Source: Temnothorax longispinosus (taxonomy: Eukaryota; Arthropoda; Insecta; Hymenoptera; Formicidae). Taken from it: a stretch of 64,000 bases of DNA. Under the pieces are notes generated by a model, which saw only the letters and a list, made by a program, of their open reading frames with translations, was not told the DNA's origin and did not search any database. The stretch lies in the NCBI RefSeq assembly GCF_030848805.1, contig NC_092367.1:248001-312000 (forward strand), in the 5' to 3' direction. A program made the translations under genes and the position numbers. Below, in pieces: positions 46,740 to 58,972 of this stretch. Position 1 is the first letter of the stretch. Each line of letters starts with the position of its first letter.

Positions 46740-48454
46740 GACTCGAGCTTGAGGTTGAGGTGTCTTCGCTATCTTAATTTGTTAAACCACCAACGTCCGC
46801 GCGCGAGAAAGCGCCGATTATACAGAAGTCGCACAAGCCACGTTTCGCCAGTGCTCATCAATGCGAGATCGAAGTTTAATTGACATACACTTGAGAAATC
46901 ACGCTAATCCCTACCGACCGATTCGATCGGTGAAAATCCGTCATCGGTCTTTATGCCGCGGGTTCTAATTGACCCGTCATCGGAATCGATTGCGCGAGAG
47001 ACGTTTACCGGCCGTGTTGCACGCGCCTCGCGACACGATCAGCCTCTATAAATTAATATCTTAAATGTCGCGCGTCGGCGCGAGAGAGTGACGTTACACG
47101 CCCGGTGGGTACTTGGCGTTTAAACCCTTACATAAGCCACGTCGTTTCGCGTAAAGTCGCTAAGATTCACATTAAAGGTTCCTCGATGCAGTCAGCCGGG
47201 CAAAAGGGCACGAACGAACGCTCGTAACTAGCCGCGGGCCGTCAGGCACGTATGTTAAAGCCGGGAAAGCTGTAATTGGTACTTGGAGCGAGAGAGGGAG
47301 AAAGAGAGAGTAAACGGGAGGGAAGGTTTTCTTCGGCTGTCAATTAGTATCGCGAGTATCCGGACAGAGCGTTCGATTGATTTTCGTTTCGTTTTCTCAT
47401 TCCGCGAAAAAGGCACCCAGCCCAAACAAATCCGTGCTATGCGTCATTTGCATACGGCCCGCGTGTCTTTCTCTCCGCGAGGAAAGAGAGGCGGAGTAGC
47501 GTTCGAGCGTATACGAGTAGGAGCCACGAGCGGCGACCTGAATGAGGAAAGAAGTGTTGCGTACGCACGGGCACGCATAGCGGCGACGTGAGTCGCTCAG
47601 GGGCGTAACGTCGTCGATCCGAGAGAAGAGGGGAGAGGGAGAGAGAGAGAGAGAGAGAAAGGAGAGAAAGGAATGTAACGTCTTCCTGGTGGTTCTCCCG
47701 CGCGCCTCGCTCTTCCGGCGCTCTCCTCCGCGTATAGACCGCGCGGCGATCACGAAGAAGAATCCCCCGCTGACGCGTTCTCTTAGCGAGGCCGTCGCCG
47801 CCGCTGTACACGCCGAGACGCCCTTTCCCCCCGGAGCGGTGCTAGAACGCGAACAAGTTAGTCCCGACACCCGATGGGTGCTTCACGAGCCGGCGCCGCG
47901 TCGTTACGTCCCGCCGTGCGACCGGCCGCGCACATTTGTATACACCCCGCGATGACAAGGCCAGGACGCAATAAAGGATAGATCCCGGAAAAGAGATAGG
48001 ACAAGGGATAATAGACGGCGCCGCGCCGCGTCGCCGCCTTCCGCACGTGTTCGCAACGCGTCACTGAAATTTGAGATGTCGCACCGTCTCGGAAAGACGA
48101 TTACGCGTGTACACCGGCTGTCGCCGCACCGACGTTACGAGTGATCGTATTACGTTCGACGTAATCGTCGAAAGTTGTATTACACTGCCGCGGCTCCCGA
48201 TTGTGTCAGCGCGTAACGAATTTACAGCAAACTTTCATAGACTAGCAGAAATAACGGAGGGATTCATCTTATAGTTCTCCTCGCGTAGACGGATTTGTTT
48301 CCGAAACCCGTTAAAAACTGAAGCTTTAAACATGTCGATAACACCAAAAATAATAATTTGTTGACCATTGGATTGCCTCAATGAATGATCAATGCGTTTT
48401 CTGTACGCTTTGACGAAGCGTTTTTCGCCATTAATATATTAGAGTAATTGTGAT
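46190..48454. other. Dachsous intron 1, GC-rich segment
   Basis: CpG-rich DNA with a (GA)n tract at 46698-46736 and a shorter one at 47637-47660. Frames of up to 157 codons on both strands are Arg/Ser-rich and lack homology I can name. Candidates for enhancers by position only. Confidence 0.4.
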
Positions 48455-48900
48455 AATTACTCTAAAAGAGAGGGTTGTCACTCTAATTTGAGTAAATGCG
48501 GGCATTCATAAGGTAGGAGTGAAGTTTTCACTCAAGTTTTTAGAGTAGCTACTCTACTGGAGCTTTAGAGTGATACGATCTCACTCTAAAGCTATAGTAA
48601 ATCACGATTTACTGATTGACTGATAAATGACTCTAACAGAGTAAAATTTTCAATTTAAAATTGTAGAGTAACATAATTCATTCCTATGGACACTGATCTA
48701 CTGCACTCGAAAAGAGTGCCCTTTCACTCAAATGAAGTGCGGTTTTGCTTCAACTTATATAGCGCAATTTTACTCTTTTTTAAGAGAGTGGCGTATCCTC
48801 AGGTGTATCATTCAAAGTGCACAGACTCAATTTTCACTTTTCGTTACACTTGCATTTCACTCATTTTGAGTGATATTTCACTATTCGACTTTTAGAGCGT
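48455..48900. repeat. Cluster of ACTC…GAGT palindromes (dispersed repeat)
   Basis: In 445 bases at least eight short inverted repeats use the same words: CACTCTAATTTGAGT, TAGAGTAGCTACTCTA, TAGAGTGATACGATCTCACTCTA (with a spacer), CTCTAACAGAGT, CACTCGAAAAGAGTG, CACTCAAATGAAGTG, ACTCTTTTTAAGAGAGT and CACTCATTTTGAGTG. The segment is bounded by CTCTAAAAG at the left and CTTTTAGAG at the right, which may be terminal repeats of a MITE. 48475-48560 recurs at 18293-18375. Confidence 0.65.
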
Positions 48901-50131
48901 ACGCTTATCACATTTCAATTGCCGCGTTTCTGACGGAGGGGACTTCGTAATAACGTTCGTCATTCATAGTAACGATTTGTGAACCGTAGATTCCTGCGAG
49001 GAGGAGGATGAGGATACGAAGCAAGAACGCGAAATGAAGGGAGAGAAGAAATCTTCTCCGCCTTCTTTCTCCCACATCCTGTCTGTCTCGCGCGGACGCT
49101 CGCTTGACCCTTTTTTGTCCCTCTGGATTGTCATCCGCGTGCGGCGCGGGTACGCACCGAATGCCGATGGAAATTGCACCGGGAATAATCCGAGGGTATT
49201 TTTCAATCGTGCGCGCGGGGCACGGCGAACGCATCCGGCGAAGCCGTGCGCAACGCGACGCCGGCTGCCGCGCCGCATTGATGTTAATGTCTGCTCCCGG
49301 TACGATATATATTTTATTGGCGTTTCGCTGCCTAGTTCAATGATGATTTATAATTGTTGTTCGCTCGGCTGTAATTATTATAATTACAGATTTTTCGTTC
49401 GGGCTCTCGGAACCGGGCCCCGGCTTGGCCCGGGCTCGGGCCCGGACCTTCTTCGCTCCATCCCCCTTCGATGCGGCTCCACCCCTTTGGTCCTCCGTCT
49501 CTCGGGCTTCTCGTCTCCTTCCCCTCTATGCATTTCTTCCGCTCTCGCTCTTGCTATCGGTCTCGCTTCTCTTCCCTCTCTGTCCCACTCGCTCGCTGTT
49601 CTTTCTATCTCGCGAACAGAGACCAGATCTACGGCGGCTCCGACGTAGAAACGGGTTTTGGAAGTTGGACTCGCGCGATGTCGAGTTCTTTGCGCTCTCG
49701 GCTCCTGAGAAACCTCTGTCTCTGCTCTCGCCTTCGTTTAAGGAGGTTGAAGCAGTTTGGTCAACTCTAGATTTTAGTTTGTAAAAAATATATATGATAG
49801 TATAGGATCTACCGCATGTGTGAGAATTATTTCAGATTTATTGACCATCCAGAAGCTGAGATATTAATTTCCAAAAATGCGTCGTTTTACATGGGGTTAG
49901 ATGGAGAAAGCGTTGACGGCGATGATTGATCCCAATTTTCTTTAATATCTAATCTATATAAACGCTCAAAAAACGTGCCTACGCGTACAGTAAATTAATG
50001 CGAACATTTAGAACGCAAGAAAACACGTATTCACCATCTAATAACAAATATATTACAAGTTGAAGCGATCGAAATTAGACTGAAATAGCAGTTGATAGTT
50101 CGCGAGTAGGTAGATGTGGCAACGCAGCGTC
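48901..50131. other. Dachsous intron 1, no gene recognised
   Basis: A GC-rich block at 49.0-49.77 kb with overlapping frames in all phases (up to 204 codons, Ser/Arg/Leu-rich), then AT-rich DNA. CCCGGGCTCGGGCCCGG at about 49427 is a local palindrome. Nothing else supportable. Confidence 0.35.
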
Positions 50132-50397
50132 GCCCGCGTTTTGGCTGTACCCGAATCCTGTCGGTATGTGCACATTTTTGTGGTTCTCTTCCGTGCTATG
50201 TCCACGATTTTTTGATTCTCTTTGGAAATAAAACCAAAAAATCATGAATCTAACGGAAAAAAACCAAAAAATTGTGAACATAACATAAAAGAGAACCCTA
50301 AAATCGTTGACATTACTACAAAATAGTAGACACAGCACGGAAGAGAACCAAAAACGTGCACATACCGACAGGATTTGGGTATAGCCAAAACGCGGGC
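50132..50397. mobile_element. MITE with GCCCGCGTTTTGGCT ends
   Basis: 266 bp with arms of about 80 bp. Left GCCCGCGTTTTGGCTGTACC pairs with right GGTATAGCCAAAACGCGGGC. Pairing continues through AATCCTGTCGGTATGTGCAC and GGTTCTCTTCCGTGCT. No transposase and no obvious target duplication. Confidence 0.75.
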
Positions 50398-50415
50398 ACC
50401 TAACCTCTTATCCAG

Positions 50416-50642
50416 AATGACAGAAAATTCGGCCGCAGGGGGAAGTGATCCGCGCAGTTCCTTGGGCTTAACGAACCTACGGCAATACCGAGTTCAATAC
50501 ATCGCGGACATAAACACACAGTTACACAGACATTCATACATATACACAGTGTCATATAGCCCAAAGGTGGGGCTGAAGGCACTATAAAATCCCTCATCCG
50601 AGGGATATAACCCTAAAAAAAAAAAAAAATGACAGAAAATTC
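50416..50642 (+). mobile_element. Poly(A)-tailed retroposon with 15-bp target duplication
   Basis: AATGACAGAAAATTC occurs at 50416-50430 and again, perfectly, at 50628-50642. Between them are 197 bases that end ATATAACCCTAAAAAA… in a run of A. A long direct duplication plus a poly(A) tail is the hallmark of LINE-driven retroposition. The body (GGCCGCAGGGGGAAGTG … CCTCATCCGAGGGATAT) has no tRNA boxes that I can see. It may be a 5'-truncated LINE 3' end or a SINE. Confidence 0.8.
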
Positions 50643-51959
50643 ACCGGCATGTTTACGTTTAGCAACTGCCGTTACGTGGCTCAACACAGAGGCGAGTACT
50701 GCTACCAACCCCATAAAAGTGAAACGTTGCCAAGTTTCAATCGTATTTAATATAATCGACGGAAAGTTATTAAAAAATCGATAGCTTATATAATTGTCAA
50801 GGGAGCTACCAGTAAGAATCATTATTTCATTCTATCAACGGCAAAACATATATTCATGCCATTTTTATATTGAAATAATTAGCAATACTACAAGTTTTCA
50901 AGTTGGCATTGGCAAAAAAGTGTTTCGTTTTTAGCTAATTAAAATATAAAGATGCATAATATGATACTTTTACTATACGTTTTATGCAATAGCAGCGTAT
51001 GGAGAATAAAATGATACCTAATACAGATTTTTTAATGACCTAATAAAAAACTTTTTTCTAAACCGTCAATTGACTCAACTGGATCGCTTCAACCTCCTTA
51101 ACGCGAAACGCGGCCATTTGATTCTGATAAGGATATGTGCCAATAGATTAGTGGGGCGGATGATTAAGAGAAAAAAAAAACGAATATCAAACACAAACAT
51201 CATTTTCGTTGGATCGATAAATAAATTCAATTATGAATACAATTCATTTCTTCAACACGGTAATCGTAATTTGCGTAGGAATCGCGCTTTCAGCGGACAC
51301 CTTCGTCACGCGCGCGCGCGCGCGCATTTATTTCTCGGATCTAACGATATCCGCGCATATTCACGCGTGGAATAACGGAACGCGCGCGCGTACGTACTTA
51401 TGCGCGCGGCCTACACATCGGGAACACTGGTTCCAATTCATCCTCGCGCAGGTCTCTCATTATCCGTCCTAACCGACGACGGAGGATCATTAAGCCACGG
51501 CGCCTTTTGTCTGTTTCTCTATACGCGTCCGTCTCTCTAACAACGAGCTCGGAAAGAACGAGGGACTTGAGAAAAACGCCAGCGAGGCGTGCTCCACTTC
51601 GGCGTAGGTACTTTCCTTCCATCCTCCTCGTTCTCGAGGACCGGGAGACCTCGCTTCCCTCCCCTGGCGCTCTCCTCTTCCCGATACAGTCGCTACACTT
51701 TCCACGGCCACTGCTCTCGAGTCGAGAATCGATTACGAATCGGACGATCGCGGCGGTGCGTGGCAGTCGATGCGAATGCGAGAGCGAATGCGAGAGCGAG
51801 AGCGAGGCCGTTGCATCGGCTCCGCCGGTGCACACACACCGCGTGTATATCGCGGTACGAAGTGATGACCGTAATGACTCTAACCACCGTCTGACATCTG
51901 GCATTAGGCACTCGGGCTTTCGAGTGGCAACGCCCGCAGCAATTGTTGCCGTTTACGAC

Positions 51960-52340
51960 TGCCGTGCGCGCTCTCCTTCTCTCTCGCGCACCGCGACAGC
52001 GGCGATGGTTCTTCTTCCTCCAGCTTCTTCTCCATCTCTTCTCTTCTCTTTCGCTCCCTCTATCTCGTTGTCGCTCCTACTTGGACGAATCCGGCTTCCT
52101 CGTCTCTCCGCGTCTCTCTTCTTCTGGTCCTTTCCCTTTCCCTCACGATCTTTCGCTCACGGTATCTCTTTCTCTCTATCTCGCCTTTCCTCATATCTCT
52201 CCTTCCCGCTCTTCCCGTATCTCCTTCTTGTTTCCTCTGTCCCGTTCGCTTACACGTCTTGTTCGTTCTCTCGCTCTTTCCTTTATTCGCTCCCGGTCTC
52301 TCCCTACTTCTCGTTGGTTCGCTCTCGATCCTACGCGCTA
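51960..52340. repeat. Polypyrimidine-rich (CT) stretch
   Basis: About 380 bases dominated by TCTC, CTTC and TCCTC words on the plus strand. Low complexity rather than a clean microsatellite. Confidence 0.8.
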
Positions 52341-53268
52341 TAGACCGCATTCCCGAGCGCAAACGACGAGGTAGAGATATATGTATATGCATTCGCATGT
52401 GCACCATTCGCGCGTCGCCGTCGCCGTCGCCGTTGCCGTCACGAAGCGCGCAGCAGCACGCTCCGCGATAGCGCTACTCCGCGGTCCTGAAAAGTCATAA
52501 TTGCGATATTCGCGCTACTCGCGCGACGCGCGATCGCCTCGTCGACAGGTGACACTCGCTCGCATTCTTTCGGGGCGAGTGCAGCGAATGGACGAGTGTG
52601 CGGGCGCGAGCGCGCGGCTCCGCTTATTTACGAGCGGATTATGCAATCGAACGTGCTGCTGCACACTCGGCTCTAATCGTAATACCGTGCTACATAATGC
52701 GAATCTGATCCTTTTTTTTCCTAGGAGACTCGCGCGCTCCACTCGGATTGCAAAACGTGACACGCGCTCGTTAACCGCGCGAGCACGCGTGGCTCTAAAT
52801 TAAAAAAGCAAATATGTAATGAAGACTGTAGCGCGCATAAATATGTGTTTATAGATCCTGGCGGATTGGAAGTGAAAATACGCGGAAGTCGTTTATCTCT
52901 AAACTCTAACCTAACCGAGATGCAGTATTCTTGATACCCTCAAATATGAATTAAGCGAGTTTTTTCGTATTTCGTATCAAAAGTGATTTCCATTTATGTA
53001 AATCTGCATATTATTATGCATGTGTTGACAGCGCAACACAGTCGCTGAATTGAAACTCTCGATCCTTTTACCACAGAATCATATACGGGTTGTGTAAGAA
53101 CTGTGCGCAGTATCCGATGTAATAAATTAAATGCGTGTGGGATAATAAGACTTAAAAAACGATATTTTATATAATCGTCGCGTAAAAATAAAATAATTTT
53201 CAATTTTTACGAGTTAAACGATTTAAGTGAGAAAGGAGTAGGCGATCGAGTAACTTCGTGTCTCCACA

Positions 53269-53270
<2 letters not shown>

Positions 53271-53318
<48 letters not shown>

Positions 53319-53320
53319 GT
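53271..53320. repeat. (TA)n microsatellite
   Basis: Alternating TA for about 50 bases with a single G interruption. Confidence 0.95.
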
Positions 53321-55058
53321 GTTTACATACATATAATATATACTTTTATAAATTGCTAATTAATTCACGTTTTTTCGTTACTGCTCGCAGAATCGATACC
53401 TGACCGCGTCGAGAAGTCGTTAATGTGATTTAAGTCTTAGCGATCCTGATAGTGATTTCTTCCGTATCTTTCGTTGTATCGTTTCGCGGTCGTTTGCGCT
53501 CGCTTTAATTCTCTCCGCGCTGAAAATTTCCGCCGTACGGATCGTGCGAAAGTGTAGTCGCGTGTGCGTAACGCCGTTGTTCTCCATTCCGCGTCTCCAT
53601 CTTGGGAATAATAGAGGCCCAGATCTCGTTCCTCGGGATAGTCAGTAAAAAAAAAGATATACCTCACCGAACGGGAATAACGACTTATATCGCGAGACCG
53701 TATCGCGCGGAGCAATTACGGACATTAGAAAGTCATCCTTGTTAAAAGCGGTGCTGCGGACTGTTGCGCGTTAACCAAATTTCTCCTCGTACAAAAATAC
53801 GACACGTCGACGGATAATCGTGGTCCTCGCTAATGGCAATGAAACGTAGGAAACTCTGGCATACGAATGAATTCTGACGCAACAACAAAAAGTGTCTCTC
53901 TAATCTTTCTTATCAGTCTGCGCAACTCTTTTGTTTACCTGAAACAATTAAATGGAATCTGGGTGGCGGAATGTTGTATCACTGGATATAACAACGTTGC
54001 CGCTTCTTAAAGGAATCAGAAACCTTCAATCTTCAGAGTCTACGTGTTTAATCACACGAATTGCAGCGATTTCCCCTCCGTGCAGAAATGATCGGAATAA
54101 TTCACGCCGGTGCGCGCCAGCTGAAAATAAATGCCAACAAGGCGGCGATCGTTTAGCGATGAAAAGAAGAGAATTATCCTTATCGGCGTTGTTGATTACC
54201 ATCATTTTCCCGCGCTCCTAGCAGCACTGCGCGCGATAACCATCCGTTATCGAGTTTCCCGCGTGTCCCTGGATTACCCAACGTTCTCTTCTATATCTCG
54301 ATAGCGGGTGGTGACTGGTGAGGTATCGGACGACTTGCTCCGTTCGTTCTCGCGTTCTGTAACACTGAATACACGTAACACGGAGCACCGTGCTCCGTTT
54401 AAACAATCGTGAAAAAAGGCGAGAGACTTCTCGCTCGTAAATTTCGCGGAGAGACCAGTTCTTTATATCGATGAGGAAGCGTTACGCGAAGAAGCGACCT
54501 AAAACTTGACCGCCACACTTTCAGTGCGAGTCTTTTTCCGCGTGTTACTCCGCACCGGCGGCGCGGCGGTTAATGTTACCCACCGGGTGGGAAGACCGCA
54601 ATTCCGGGCTGAGAATCCCGGGAGATTATTCTCCGCGCGCTCGAGATTCCGCGAAAAATTCGAGCTTTAGTACCGCGCGCCGGCATCCTTCAAAAATCAC
54701 CCTTTCACACGCGCGAACACGCGTGATGCTTGCAACGGCGCGGACAAACGATGCCGACTGGCTATCGGGCCGGCGCGGCGCGAGGAGCAGATGGTAAGAA
54801 GGTGTGTACGTCGTAAGAAGTAGGTGATTGCTCGAGAACTCTTACGAGAGGGCCGAGACCGAGTTGGTGCGCTCTCGAGATTCTACGGTGCATAACGCCG
54901 TTAAGAAGAACGGCTCGTAAAATCTTTGGCGAGCTCGGCCAGACACACACGCACGACCGGGACAAACCGAGAAAAATCCCTATACGTTCTCTACGCGATC
55001 GTGCGATACACCCCTCCTTCCCGTCGTGTCGTCATTACCGGGATTGTAAGCACACCCA

Positions 55059-55223
55059 CACTGGAAAAAAATCTGGTTGAATTAATTGAACGTCTGGTGG
55101 AAAATGAACGAACCAGATTCTTCCAATTAATGCAACCAGAATTTCTATTAATTCAACCAGATTCTGGTAGATCTAACCAGTATTTTCTGGTTGAAAATGA
55201 ACAAGCCAGATTTTTTTTCAGTG
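55059..55223. mobile_element. MITE with CACTGGAAAAAAATCTGG ends
   Basis: 165 bp from CACTGGAAAAAAATCTGG to the inverted CCAGATTTTTTTTCAGTG. The interior repeats CCAGATTCT/AACCAGA and GGTTGAA motifs. No coding frame of its own. Target duplication unclear. Confidence 0.7.
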
Positions 55224-58145
55224 CAATAAGTCATTTTACAATGGCTTACGGACGATTCACGAAATCCTGGGAGAAGTTTTGTTCAAAACTCAACACGTAT
55301 TTTCTCAAAAGTTTATTTAGATAGAAAAAAGAGAGAAGATGATTAATGATTTAGAATATTTTTTTGGTAAACGATCAACAGCGCATAAATCAATTTCTAT
55401 GACTTTCAGAATAATATTGTTAAGTGCTATTAGGGATGCAAAGATAGTAATTTAAGTAATCTCTCACTATTTGACTGACATTGCAAGATGCTTGATTCGT
55501 CAATAGTGCATGATTGCCTTTAAATATTCATAAGGTCGATGGTATGCATCATCGCTTTAATGAACGAAGATAAGTGGAAGCTCTTTGGAAGCTTAATCAT
55601 CGCTATTGCGATAACGCTTATCATAATCCCGCATGTAAAGTATAATTTTACCGATGTTTTGCGCATTCAATAATTTTTTTTTGCCGCAAAACAGATGTGC
55701 GTTTCTCTTTCAGGAGAAATTGAAATTTCTCACGAAGAGCTTGTGGTCGGCTTTAAAAATTAAAGGCAGCGAATGATAGAACCGCGTATAATTAACATAT
55801 TTCTCATTTTCCGTGCTGCCTTTCTCGCTCTCTTTTTCGGACGAGCGGCTCAATTAAGTTATAACAAAGATACGAGGATGAAGGACGATTAAGAAACTCT
55901 CCGGATCTCTGTCGGAGAGCCGAGGGCGTTAAAACGTTAAAATCGGGGCCGTGTCTCGTATCCCGATCGAAGTCGGTCACTCTCGATCACTCCGTGCCGA
56001 AGAGCCCGCGGCTGCATTCGAGCGTTTCCTCCGAGTTTAACGAAACCAAGAGAGGCAGAAGGGCAAGGGGGGAGGGCCACGGAAGAGAGGTCGATCTTTA
56101 AGTGCGTGTGTATATGCATCGAGGCGTCGAAGAGAGAAAGCGCTCGGTAGGCAGATCGGGCTATAAGGATCGAGTAGAGGCGGTCGACGAAGGAGCGAGA
56201 GAAGAGGGACGGGAAACTGCGTGTGAGCCGCACTTTCCAATGCACTTGGTATACGACCGGGAAAGTGCAACAAGCGGCGCGGCGGGCTAAGCCGAGAGTA
56301 GACCTCATTCGCACGTGCATCACGCGCGGGACAGACGCGTTTGCCCTAAACGGAACGGCCACGATTCCGTGGAAATTAGTTTTGCCATTCGCGAAAGTTT
56401 ATATCTCTCTCATCAAAATGAATAGGAATATACATTTCGTACGTTGTCGTTGAAAAGGAAAACGTGAAATCTCTCAAAATTAAAGCATTAACTTTAAGGG
56501 AACTTATTTGTAATGTTAATGACCAAATAAGTTTTCACGAGGCAGTTTTTTGTAATATTTTTTTCAATCTGCCTCCTTCAATTCATTCAGACTGTATATT
56601 TGTTTTTATTACCTCGATTACGAAATAATCGAGGAAAATTCGTTGCGGATCGGTCGTTGCTCGATCGCACGGAATGTCCGAAGGCCGCACGCGAGATCGG
56701 ATTTCGTGAGCTTGGCTTTACACTTAATTTCACGATCGATCATCGGCGATCCCACGTCCCGGGCATTTTCTCCGCCGCACGATTGAGCTCTGGGGCGCAT
56801 TCCGTCGCACGCATCTCATCCCGCGCGACCAACGCGACCGGCTGCAACGCTCAGAGGGAAAACCGCTTTCCGATCGATGCCACGGTTGCAGGAAAGTCGT
56901 GAAGGTGGTCGTGTACGCGCTGTGCGCGCGGCTTGATTATCCTATCGATAGGACAGACGGTTATGCATGTGGAGCAGTTAACGAAGCACTTGAGAATTTC
57001 TCCGATGCAGAATGCCATTAGACAATTTACATACGCGCGGCACTTCGCCTGCATATTAATGGCCGGTGTAACGTGGCCGAAGAGTAACGTGTCAAAATAC
57101 CACTTTCAATTGATAGTCTTAATCGCGATATTATTAAACGCGTGTCTCGATCGTATACTTAAATCATTTTTTTCCCCTTTTCTACTTTCTCTTGTCGTTA
57201 GCGAAAATGTTACGAGCTTGTTTATCGTCGTATTGCTATATAAGAATTGACTGGTTATCGGGGAAAATTTATTTTATGACTTATTTGAGAGGAAGCGGTG
57301 GCTGTATATTGATAGATTACTTCTACTCGCGACGTACATTAGAGAATGCTCTTTGCGTTAAACAAGTACTCGTGCTAAGCCATATAAGATTACATTTGAG
57401 TTGTTTTCCATTACACGATTACATAATCCATCGTAATATGATCGATAAACGATACAGGCTGTGTTATAATTAATATTTTAAATCAATGGCACAAACGTCA
57501 GGTATTATAAACATATGTTATTTTTACAACCGTTCTACGTCTGTCATTATAGTAAAAGTTTAAGACAATTTTAATAATTTTATTGATATTTGGATTTAAA
57601 AGTAAGGATCCAATTTAATTCAAAATATTTTAAATATGTCATGTTATTGTGATTTAAGATCTTAGATTAACCAAGGTTTAATAAACTTTATCCCTTTTTT
57701 TAATAATTTTACGCGCGAGAATTAAAATGTGTGTTCATCGAAAATACTCGGAATCTCTAAAAATCATCAGAACTTAATATATGTATAGGTATTAAAATTC
57801 GATATTGTGTGAAGCCAGACCAAGCAAAAAACGGAAACGAGAACGGTTGGTGCTGCGCGTATGTACATAGACGATACGTTCTATTTCTTTTCGGTATAAT
57901 ATCAAAGGAAAACTTGTTACGCTCGAATGACTCATGTCGTAAGTACTCGTTCGTGATTGTTTGCCTCAACTATTTTTCGGTAACGGATCATCGATTTCTT
58001 CTTTGCGACGTGTATACAGCCTGTTATTGTAAACACACGTTCGCTTTGTTTACGTTCGCGCGGTGAGACTCGGCCAGCAAGCAGTCAGCGGCGTAGGCTA
58101 CACCGTCTGCTGCATTATTATCTCTCGCGATGCATTCGCGACAAG
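55224..58145. other. Dachsous intron 1, no gene recognised
   Basis: Alternating AT-rich and GC-rich DNA. Frames of up to 141 codons near 55.9-56.4 kb (minus) and 105 codons at 56.93-57.25 kb (plus) have no recognisable motif. A small hairpin AACTTATTTG / CAAATAAGTT lies at about 56500-56532. Confidence 0.4.
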
Positions 58146-58972
58146 TAGTCCAGTCATTTTAGACGAAAATATGGCTTCTGTGCAAAAAAATTAGAAACTA
58201 CTTTTTTTTAATCGCTTTATTTCGTTGTTTTAAATAACATATTAAAAATCGAGAACGATATCGGCAGGGCTAAAAAAGTTATTCAAGATCAAAGGTCACG
58301 AAAATCAGTTTTTGGCGAAAATCTCGTTTTGTATGGCTCGGAGGTCAATTAAGGTAGTTACAAAAAAGAAAGATCATGAAATTCTCTACAAAAATGGTTC
58401 TATTCATTTTTCACGTACGATGAACCGTTTGCGAAATACAAAGTGACGAATGTGTATGTCGAGCGTTGTATCCATTTCCGCACTACCTTTGAGACCTCTA
58501 TTAAGCTGGACCCCCCACCAGCGCAAAGTCAAGTTTGCACTAGGTCAAAAATTTAGTGCTACTTAGGTGTTAATTAAGTGCTCTAGTCCGAATTTTGGTG
58601 CTCGAACCGTTTAGCAGGAAATCGCGTAAAAAATGGGGGGGGTCCAGCTAGCCATTAAGCTGGACTCCCCATATCAGAAAATGATCCTATAGAGAAGACA
58701 AGTACACTATAATTTAGTGCTAATTAAGTGCTCTAAAATAACGATAAAATATTGACAGATTATAACATTTATTTAAATATACCACTATATATTGAACACA
58801 GTACCGTCGCGGTCGACACAAACACTTAAAAAATTTTCTGCATGAATATATTCGTTACTAAAATGATCGAAAACATATATATTCCAAATCTGAGTTTATT
58901 GCTAACAGTGAAACAATTACGATAATTACCTTAGATCAGCCGTTGGCGCTGAGCACTAAGTTCTGTCATCTG

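Larger units (their letters stand above)
50643..55058. other. Dachsous intron 1, mixed composition, no gene recognised
   Basis: AT-rich to 51.25 kb. Then GC-rich with CGCG runs (51308-51325), a long pyrimidine-rich stretch (51960-52340) and a (TA)n tract (53271-53320). The 278-codon plus-strand frame at 51507-52343 is Ser/Leu/Arg low complexity produced by the CT-rich strand. No cadherin-like or other recognisable exon. Confidence 0.4.

Noticed and set aside
51507..52343. 278-codon plus-strand frame
   Set aside because: Created by a CT-rich low-complexity strand; Ser/Leu/Arg only, no homology motif, and several overlapping frames share the interval.
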